Below are positions 57,108 through 64,000 of a stretch of 64,000 nt of DNA, in pieces; the first letter of the stretch is position 1; each line of letters begins with the position of its first letter. The translations under genes were made by a program, and so were the position numbers. This stretch comes from Takashimella koratensis (taxonomy: Eukaryota; Basidiomycota; Tremellomycetes; Trichosporonales; Tetragoniomycetaceae): the NCBI GenBank assembly GCA_003116875.1, contig BCKT01000002.1, forward strand, positions 1-64,000, written 5' to 3'. The notes beneath the pieces are model-generated. The model saw nothing but the letters and a program-made list of their open reading frames with translations. It had not been told where the DNA came from and searched no databases.

Positions 57108-59217
57108 TCAGATCTTGAGATCTTTGACGCGCTTGAGCCACTTGCCTCCCTCGGCCTTGACGGCGCCCATCGCTCCCCTGTGTGTAGCCACGGGCGTGAC
57201 GGGCTCGAAGAAACTGACGTCGAGTCGTTCTTCAGGGAGGACGACAACGAGTTCGGGCTGTTTCCCCACGGGACGCGGAGCCTGGCGGTGGCCGTGGTGA
57301 GCGTGGGAGTGGGTGTGGGCGTGGAGAGGGTGGATACTGGGTAGAGGAGGAAGGTCAGGCACTGCTGGTGGTGCACGAGGATGGGCGAATGGCGTGTCCG
57401 GGAGAGAAGCGGGGGGAGGGAGAGAAGGGGAAGGACCGGTAGTTAAGATTGGCAAATTGGTAGGTTTGCGCTCGGACAGTGTGAGTGGAGGTGGTCGGTG
57501 TTTCGGTTTCGCAGAGGGTGAAGTTGACCTAGATCGACCGATGGTAATACCCATAACGACTGTCCCATCCGCCATACGCGCGATACCCTCTTCGCTCGCC
57601 GCTTTGACAGGACCTGGACGCTGTGGTTTGATCGGGATCTCTTCCGCACTGTCTGCTTTCCTCGCCTTGACTCGCTTCATATCTAATACGCTCGTGAACG
57701 CTGTCATCCCCCACTCGTCTTCCACACTTCCGCTACCTTCATAGACCACCTCCACTACCCCTGCCTTGATGGGTTGCGGCAGAGTCGCAAAGACTTCCGA
57801 CATGAGCCAAGCGAATTCTTGTTCCTCCTCTACGTCCATCCACATGCTTCCGTCCTCGGCGAGGTGTCGAACCGTCCCGCCTACGCCGAGGTGGCGCTCA
57901 GTGACGTCCCCTGTGAACTCGCTTTGCGCCGGGCGAGTGCGGTGTCGACGTTGCCCCGTGGAAGGGGAAGAGGAGGAGGGGCCGGACGGACGCTTGGAAC
58001 GGGGTTTGGGAGGCGCGGAACCGAAGAATTGCTCGATCTCGTACAGCTTGGAAGAAGGGAGAGGGCGGAAATGTTCCCTCTTCACGGAGGTAGTCCGTGG
58101 TCGCGGCCCAGTGGCGGTGGAAGTGGAGGTAGAGGTGGAGGCGGAAGAAGTCGACTTGGCTTTGGCGGACGGAGTGGTGTACCCCGATCCCAAGATAGAG
58201 GCGGCCTTGCGTGGCGCTCGAGACGGAGTGAGCGGACTCGGCGGGAGAGGAAGCGGTTTGCTTTGAATGTTCGCGGGGAAAGAACGCTTAACGGGGCTCT
58301 CGGCAGGTGAAACAGGTGGCGATGGACGCGGTTTGATCGTGTCGTCGTATTCGTCAAACCTGCCGAGTCCAAGATGCAGCTCGGACGGAGAGCGGCGGCG
58401 GGTCCGCGGAGGTCGAGCAGGTGCATGTGCTCCCGTAACTCGGTGGGGAGGGACGTGGGTGTGGGTGGTGTGGGTGGGGAAGGTAGGGACAGGGGGAGGA
58501 GGTAAAGGCTGCATGGTGATCGGGGGAGGTGGCTCGAAAGTGAAAGAAGGGAGTTGGTAACGAGCCACTGTATGGGACAGGGACGAAGAGCGTGAGGATC
58601 GGGTTCGAGGAGAGGTTGGGGACCGAGGAGAACGAGGGACGGATGGGCGTCGGCGGGCTAGAGGGTGTCAATTACCATTGCGAGGGGCGAGATAGCAGCC
58701 CAGATCAGACGGCGTATGGAGCAAAGTCAAACTTACAGACAGGGTATTTCTTCCTCACGTGAAGCGGTCGGGTAACGTTTATCGTTTCGACCTCTTGCTC
58801 GAGTTCGCCCGTATCGTCAGACTCGAGAGGTCTGTCAAGGTCAAGCGAGTCTGCCTCTTGCTCCTGGTGCTGGTGTTGGTGTTGTGGCGCAAGCTGAGGC
58901 TGCAGCTCTTGGTGCTGGTGTTGGGGAGGGGTGGCAGTGCGGGTCCCGGTTGACGGCGAGTCGAGGTAGACGGAACGAAAGAAGGCGCCGCCAATGTCGG
59001 TGTACGGGTCGGGACTGAGGGCAGTCGGGTCGAGTGGGCTGTCGGGGTACGCCCTGGGAAGGGTTAGCGGTGGTGGCAAGGAGGATTTTTGAGGTGAGGT
59101 TGAGAAGAGAAGAAGAACAAGGGGAAGGAAGCAACTCCATGGGCTAAGATAAGGTAGGGGTATGTGTGGTCGATAACCAAGAGAACCAACTTACCCAACA
59201 GAGACGTGGGGGGGCAT
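57108..59217 (-). CDS. Unknown proline/serine-rich protein
   Basis: Not recognised. Joined exons read MPPHVSVGAYPDSPLDPTAL, a Gln/His-rich stretch (QHQHQELQPQLAPQHQHQHQ), an acidic helix (RPLESDDTGELEQEVETINV), then a long Arg/Ser/Pro region with low complexity (STSSASTSTSTSTATGPRPR). Two better-ordered islands may be functional: REHFRPLPSSKLYEIEQFFG and MWMDVEEEQEFAWLMSEVFA followed by GSVEDEWGMTAFTSVLDMKR. The end is GAVKAEGGKWLKRVKDLKI. No catalytic motif, signal peptide or membrane helix is seen, so an intracellular, mostly disordered regulator or scaffold is the only suggestion. Three exons; the frame also stays open upstream of 59217, so the true start could be earlier. Confidence 0.65.
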
Positions 59218-60813
59218 CGTACCGGAGTTGAATCGATCACGAGCCGGGCTAGGGGGAGGGATCGAGATGGCGGCGGTGGCGGAGGTAAGCGGGCAGTGGG
59301 AAGCCGGATTGACGCAGAGTCCTTGTTGGTGGTCAGGTGGGCGGAGTGGTGGCGTAGCTAACGTCTCCCAGCGGAGTGGGGGGATGAGAGTGGGGAAAGC
59401 GGCAAGCCAGGGGGTGGTAAGAGAGGGAGGGAATGGGTAAATGAATGTGAACCTAAGCAAAAGGTGGCTGCGAGGCGGCAAGGCGGAAAGGCGGAAAAGG
59501 TACGAGTCAACCAAATTCCGTTATCCCCAGTATCCGTTCACTTTTTCGCCAGAGTAGGTGAGGGGCCGAGTGTGAGTGTGTGTAGGGATGAGTGGGGATG
59601 AGTGGGAGGGACGAGATTTGAGATGAGTGGGACGGGGTAGGATGACCGGAACAAGCTAAGCTTATATCTTATATGTCTCACCTCTACTGCAAGGTACAAG
59701 TCGGTATTGGGCTTGGGGATGGGAGGGTCTTTACCCCTGTGCAACGTTGTGCTTCATCTTTCGCGGCTGTCTTTGTTCTTCTCTTCTTCTCCACCCGAGT
59801 CGAAGGAGCGTCGGTCGGAGTTTGAAGCTAGTGTCTGGGAATAGGGGTGGATCTTGTTGTCCGCCCAGACGGGGTTGGGCTTGGTGCCAAGTCAAGTGAG
59901 GTGGGATTTGGGTGCGTATTGTGGTCGGTGCTTAGGACGGTTTCGTCAGTACTCAGGACGGGTATTGTCCTACGCACGGGGTTGACGCCAGCCGCCTGGT
60001 CCCCCTTGATCAGCATGGGTCGAATCCAGCCCAACTGGGTGATACAAGGGAAGGGAGGAGGGTGAAGTGAAAAGGGCAAGTCGGCGGTTTTGTCCCCCTT
60101 CTAATCAACCTTGTGAGCACGGGCTCTTTGTCCCTGCTCGCCTCACCCCTCTCCCACCCTCCCAGCCAAGCCCCTATCAGCAGTTAAGCTTTTGTTCCTG
60201 CCGCTCTTTGTTTAACCAAACCCGGGCGAGTCTGCGGGATCGTGCCTTTTTCATCCGGGTGCTGATGTAGAGGTCAGTTTGAGCTATGTAGCTCAACAGC
60301 TCGAGCGAGACAGGGCGAGGAAGACACGAGGCGAGACGAGGAGGCTAAGGGGTTCGAAGGGAGGGGTGCGCACGGGCGTGCCTTGTTTCCGCCGACGCCC
60401 ATGCCGGCAACCGCTCGACCAAGTCAGAAAGAGAGAGCCGTGAGGCTTGTCTTTTGTCCGTCGAGGCAGGGGTTAGGTCAACCCCTTCGAACCATGTGTG
60501 GACTAAGCATGTTTGAGAGAACAATAAGGATGTTGGTGGACGCTGGGAAATGACAATAACGTCGAGAGATGCCACTGAAACGTCAGGGGTGCCACACTCG
60601 TTATCACCACTTCTCTACCTTTGGCACGATGTATCACCGACACGTCATTATCAGCCTCTAGTATTTTTCTTCATTTTACACACTTTTCTTTGCCAAATGC
60701 TGTTCCCTGTTAACCGACAGCCCGAGATTGATGAGCGCCCTTTGGCTTTCTGTCCCCCTACCCATCTACCCATCTACCCATCTACCCATCTACCCACACC
60801 AAATCACGATGCA
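59218..60813. promoter_or_regulatory. Longest intergenic region, divergent promoter
   Basis: About 1.6 kb between the Pro/Ser-rich gene (-) and the METTL14-like gene (+), the largest gap in the window. It contains only short non-conserved frames, several G-rich stretches, and a ctacccat tandem repeat near the METTL14-like start. A long regulatory region or an unannotated non-coding RNA would both fit; the sequence alone does not decide. Confidence 0.45.
60758..60796. repeat. 8-bp tandem repeat in a 5' leader
   Basis: Unit ctacccat repeated about 4.9 times without mismatch, ending 17 bp upstream of the METTL14-like ATG. Confidence 0.93.
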
Positions 60814-60817
60814 ATGA
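60809..60817 (+). promoter_or_regulatory. Mini-uORF (ATG CAA TGA) overlapping the METTL14-like start
   Basis: An upstream ATG at 60809 is followed by one codon and TGA at 60815-60817; this stop overlaps the main ATG at 60814 as ATGA. If ribosomes start at the first ATG they would terminate on top of the main start, a layout that allows reinitiation or repression. Confidence 0.5.
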
Positions 60818-63018
60818 CCACCCTCGTCCAGCACCGCGACTTTCTCAACCACATCCTTGTGCGTCAATCTGCGCGCCGGGCCCTGGTCGACCCGGACTCG
60901 ACCCTTCCCCCGGCCCCTTCACTCTTCCCCGTCATCTTCTCGTCCACCGCGACCTCTTCTTCATCCTCGGGACCCACCGCCGACCGCACTTCCAAACTCC
61001 CACGCCAGCCGACAACGACAACAACATCGTCACGTCCGCCTCTGGGACCAAGTAAAGAGAATGTCGTAAATTACGTGAAAGAGGAAGAAGCAGTCAGGAA
61101 TGACTATCCTGCTTGGTATGGCGCTTCAGGTGATTTTGGGACAAACTTCGTCTTAGGCGCTGGGGACGATGAGATTTGTGACGAGTGAGTGATGATTCAG
61201 CCAAGGCTGTGGAACAAAATTCGTTCAGCCTTGGATTGTCTGTAGATCATCAACGACATGATCTCTGACACTCTCAGATTTCCAGCCCTGAAACGCCTTA
61301 TGCGTCTCAAATCCGACCTCGTCGATTCTGTCTCCCACCCACCACTTTACGCCCAACTTCACCCTACATCTGCATTCTCAGTTCTCTCTCCACACCGCTT
61401 CGACGTGATCCTCGTTCACCCTCCATCTTCATGGTCCGAGACTGCGCTATTACCTATCCGCCAACTCTCCGCGGACCCGGGGTTCGTTTTCCTCTGGGTT
61501 GGGGCGGGGGACGAGGCGGGTCTCGAGCGTGGGAGAGAGTGCTTGGCCAGGTGGGGGTTCAGGAGAGCAGAGGATATCGTTTGGGCAAGAACGAATAAAG
61601 ATGGGGAAGGACAAGGGAAAGGAGGGGGCGGGAGAGGAGTGTTCGCGACTCAGAAGGAACATTGTTTGATGGGTATCAGAGGGACAGTACGGAGGAGTAC
61701 GGATAGTCGATTTGTTCATTGCAACGTCGACACCGACGTCATCCTTGCAGAATGTGAGTGAGGACTTATGACTGCATAACTGTTCCCATACTACAAAGCT
61801 CTGCTAACAGAAGCACCTGCCGTATAATATGTCGCAGCCCGCCCGACGTACCTGTACACACTCGTCGAGAACTTCTGCCTCGGTGCTAGGCGACTCGAGC
61901 TGTTCGGCGACCTCACCACTTTTCGCCGGGGATGGGTGAAAGCAGATTACGCTCCTCGTCCTGACGACTTGATCAACGGGGCAAGTGTCGACGCGTTCGA
62001 CTCGACGACGTACGCGTCCCTCTTGCCGCCGAGGGATGAGGGGAAGCCTGTTGTCCCGTTCCATGCGGAGATTGATGCGTTGCGACCCAAGTCACCTCAG
62101 CGCCGTGGGCGACAAGGACCGGGCGTCACTCGCGGCGGCGGTGGTGGTGGTGGTGGTGGTGGTGGTGGTGGACTGCCGAACAGCCTTAGGTCCCCGCCGG
62201 CGTCCGCGCCCCCGATGGGAGGAATGAGTGGCAGCGGGAGCAGCGGTGGTGCCGGACCTGGCCCGATCATGCGGATGGGGAACCTCGTGTCTTCGTCGAA
62301 CAGAAACGAAGCGTTTGGACCTAATCACTTAGGTTCGGCGTTTGCCCAGATGGGGATGAGAGACGAGTCGTGGCGCGCCCAAGGGCAGGGAGGTGGGATG
62401 GGCGGAGGGATGGGGATGGGGATGGGCGGAGGGATGGGGATGGGGATGGATGGTGGGATGGGGATGGGGATGGGAGGAATGGGGATCAGTATGGGTGGGA
62501 TGGGGATGGGGGTGGGCGGGATGGGTGGGATGGGGATGGGCACCATGGGGATAGGGAGTATGGGGAACATGGGAAATATGGGTCCTGGGATGTCGATCAA
62601 CGCCGGTCCAGCCTGGACACCAGGTGACCAATACGGATTTGGAATCCCCAACCCGCACAGTAACCAGCCGATGAGCGCGCCTCCGATGCCCATGGGGTTC
62701 GCAGGGCAACAACACCAGCACCAACATCCTTACCAACATCAACATCGACCTCAACATCAGCTTCAACATCAGCATCCGAACCAACTCCCACAGGGACAAG
62801 GACAGGGTCCAATGTTCATGCAGTGGGGATGGACCGACCCGATAAACCAGACCCCACACCAACACCAGGCTTATCAAAGTCAACACGCTCAGCACTCACA
62901 GCAACAACAGATGCAGATTGGGTTCCGACCACCGTTCCAAGGTCAACAACAGTTTCAACAGCCCTTCGGAACACAAGGGTACGAGCAGGCCCATGATGAT
63001 TTCCAGCCTTCAGAGTGA
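60814..63018 (+). CDS. METTL14/KAR4-type m6A methyltransferase complex subunit
   Basis: MT-A70 family, METTL14 branch (yeast KAR4 is the fungal relative). Three exons: 60814-61184, 61278-61753, 61838-63018; 675 residues. Conserved blocks: EFPALKRLMRLKSDLVDS, PPLYAQLHPTSAF, FDVILVHPPSSW, GFVFLWVGAGDEAGLERGRE, WGFRRAEDIVWARTNKDG, FATQKEHCLMGIRGTVRRST, SRFVHCNVDTDVILAE, LVENFCLGARRLELFGDLTT and EIDALRPKSPQRRG. The motif position that is DPPW in active METTL3 and EPPL in METTL14 is HPPS here, so a non-catalytic, RNA-binding partner is expected. After the domain comes a run of 13 Gly, a Met/Gly repeat region (GMGMGMGG units, about 62390-62590) and a His/Gln-rich tail, a more elaborate version of the Gly/Arg tail of METTL14. 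The frame is open upstream to 60550; 60814 is chosen as the ATG nearest the conserved domain. Confidence 0.88.
62388..62590 (+). repeat. GGxGMGMG-coding tandem repeats
   Basis: Coding repeat of ggaatgggg/gggatgggg-type units inside the METTL14-like gene, encoding alternating Gly and Met. Likely a low-complexity, phase-separating type tail. Confidence 0.85.
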
Positions 63019-63028
63019 AACGATCCGA

Positions 63029-63070
63029 ACGACAAACGACAGACGACAGACGATAGACGACAGACGACAG
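63029..63070. repeat. 7-bp tandem repeat in 3' UTR
   Basis: Unit acgacag repeated six times with two single-base changes, beginning 11 bp after the METTL14-like stop codon. Confidence 0.9.
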
Positions 63071-63213
63071 ACAACCGTCATTGCGTAAACTTGTTGTATC
63101 AGGCGCAAGATAACATATATGTATGCATGCCTCGGTATCATCCACCCCGTTGTCGCTTGGGATTTCTGTTTGTTTCTTGCACTTCCTCACAGTATGTACT
63201 GCTTTCACTCTGC

Positions 63214-64000
63214 TCATTTGATTTCAAACACGATCTGTAGATCAAGAAGTGTCAATTAGGCTCTTGTCATTCTTTGAGACACATTGTTGTCGTCGATACC
63301 CAAATCACTGATGATTCAAACCCACCTTGCCGCTGTTCTTGTTCGCCTCCATTTCCTTGTGTGCCTTGACGACGTCTGTCCACGGGAACACCTGTCCTCT
63401 CAGTCAGCTCCATCCTTGCCTTTTACTTCTTTCTCCCGAGTTCCGCGATCACCCCACTTACCTCGTGAACTTTCACACTCATTGTCCCATCATGGATCAT
63501 CGGTAACGCCTTCTCCCTAAAACTACCCAACAAGTTCGCCTGGTACTCCTCCGACCGAGCTCTCAGTGTCGACCCCTTGATCGTTAACCTCTTATACAAC
63601 AGCTGTCCCAGATTCGCACTCTCTACCACTGGTCCCGAGAGGAACGCGAGAAAAATCAAGGTCCCGTCTTTCCTGAGCAAATTGATATTCGAGGTGAAAT
63701 AGTTACGACCAACGAAATCAACGATAAGGTCGACGCCTTCGCCATTGGTCGCGGACTTGATCTCGTCTTCAAAGGACTGAGTGCGGTAGTTGATCGCGTG
63801 AAGGCGAGAGGAGGTGTCGAGTGTTTGGAGGAAAGCGACTTTGTCGTCGGTCCCACAGGTGGTGAAGACCTTGGCGGCGCCACCGACGTGGACTAGAGCA
63901 TTTGGTCAGAACAGGGCGAGGTGGAGAGGGTTATGAAAGAGGAGAATGGGGTGCGGTTAGACGTGTGAGAGGGGATGGTTCGTACATCAGCACTCACGGG
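63214..64000 (-). CDS. NAD(P)H:quinone oxidoreductase-like MDR enzyme, 5' partial
   Basis: Zinc-free quinone oxidoreductase branch of the medium-chain dehydrogenase/reductase superfamily, PIG3/TP53I3-like. Only the C-terminal part is in the window; the gene continues beyond 64000. Readable blocks: HVGGAAKVFTTCGTDDKVAF (Rossmann region), NYRTQSFEDEIKSATNGEGV then DLIVDFVGRNYFTSNINLL, GTLIFLAFLSGPVVESANLG, QLLYKRLTIKGSTLRARSEE, FREKALPMIHDGTMSVKVHE, VFPWTDVVKAHKEMEANKNS and a last exon giving GKIVFEIK, TGA at 63214-63216. The final intron (about 63232-63325) is needed to reach this family-like ending; without it the frame ends GKVGLNHQ. The donor just inside 63997 shows another exon lies outside. 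Confidence 0.9.

Noticed and set aside
60001..60030. Possible tRNA T-arm (gggtcgaatccagccc)
   Set aside because: No matching acceptor stem, D-arm or anticodon arm could be folded around it.
62329..62895. 188-codon minus-strand frame rich in His/Pro
   Set aside because: Mirror of the Gly/Met repeat of the METTL14-like gene.
63029..63070. Short regular repeat considered as a CRISPR-like array
   Set aside because: Seven-base units without spacers in a eukaryotic 3' UTR; a simple microsatellite.

Overview
The window is a stretch of nuclear chromosome from a basidiomycete fungus, most likely a Tremellomycete-type yeast. Nearly every gene is split by short introns (mostly 40 to 100 nt) with GTGAGT-like donors, CTGAC/CTAAC-like branch sites and CAG acceptors; 5' leaders are pyrimidine rich; genes are densely packed on both strands and base composition is moderately GC rich. 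The conserved proteins are typical fungal housekeeping proteins. All gene models were spliced by eye, so single exon borders may be off by a few bases. No tRNA, rRNA, CRISPR array, plasmid or phage feature was seen.

Layout, left to right: AGX1 aminotransferase (375-2431, -); two-HKD phospholipase D-like protein (3586-7424, +); SAM37/metaxin-like protein (7997-10041, +); GH92 alpha-mannosidase (10348-13690, -); tail-anchored coiled-coil protein (13918-14980, -); GH15 hydrolase (15240-18073, +); RIT1 (18483-20642, -); ARP9-like actin-related protein (20928-22780, -); TMA64/eIF2D (22977-25069, +); HSL-type alpha/beta hydrolase (25149-28891, -); DOA1 (29320-32131, +); deoxyhypusine hydroxylase LIA1 (32269-33489, -); orphan family member A (33733-35061, +); AIM21-like low-complexity protein (35567-38284, +); DPP5-type peptidase (38696-41414, +); LUC7 (41605-43179, +); SelO AMPylase (43288-45609, -); a probable broken third orphan-family copy (45996-46827, -); orphan family member B (46833-48905, -); NNF1-like kinetochore protein (49239-50811, +); cysteine-rich type I membrane protein (51141-54216, -); LRR protein (54885-56814, +); unknown proline/serine-rich protein (57108-59217, -); METTL14/KAR4-like m6A writer subunit (60814-63018, +); quinone oxidoreductase, 5' end cut by the window (63214-64000, -).

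The genes do not form one pathway. Themes are translation and RNA (RIT1, TMA64, LIA1, LUC7, METTL14), mitochondria (AGX1, SAM37-like, SelO), protein quality control (DOA1) and secreted or cell-surface enzymes (GH92, GH15, DPP5, HSL-type hydrolase, Cys-rich receptor-like protein). Divergent pairs share short promoters and convergent pairs are separated by as little as 79 bp.

The least explained content is a small family of intronless genes: members at 33733-35061 and 46833-48905 plus an apparent decayed 3' copy directly downstream of the second. They share an N-terminal YGPT[NH]GRF block, a central E-x-K block followed by a Q-x-LWYL-x-GYHYL helix and hydrophobic strand (an arrangement reminiscent of PD-(D/E)XK nuclease folds, an inference only), and a C-terminal PLDL-x-IV motif. 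Other oddities are 13-nt microexons over the oxyanion-hole motif in two different alpha/beta hydrolases, an ATG split by a 36-nt intron, a GC-AG intron, and a stop/start-overlapping mini-uORF in front of the METTL14-like gene.
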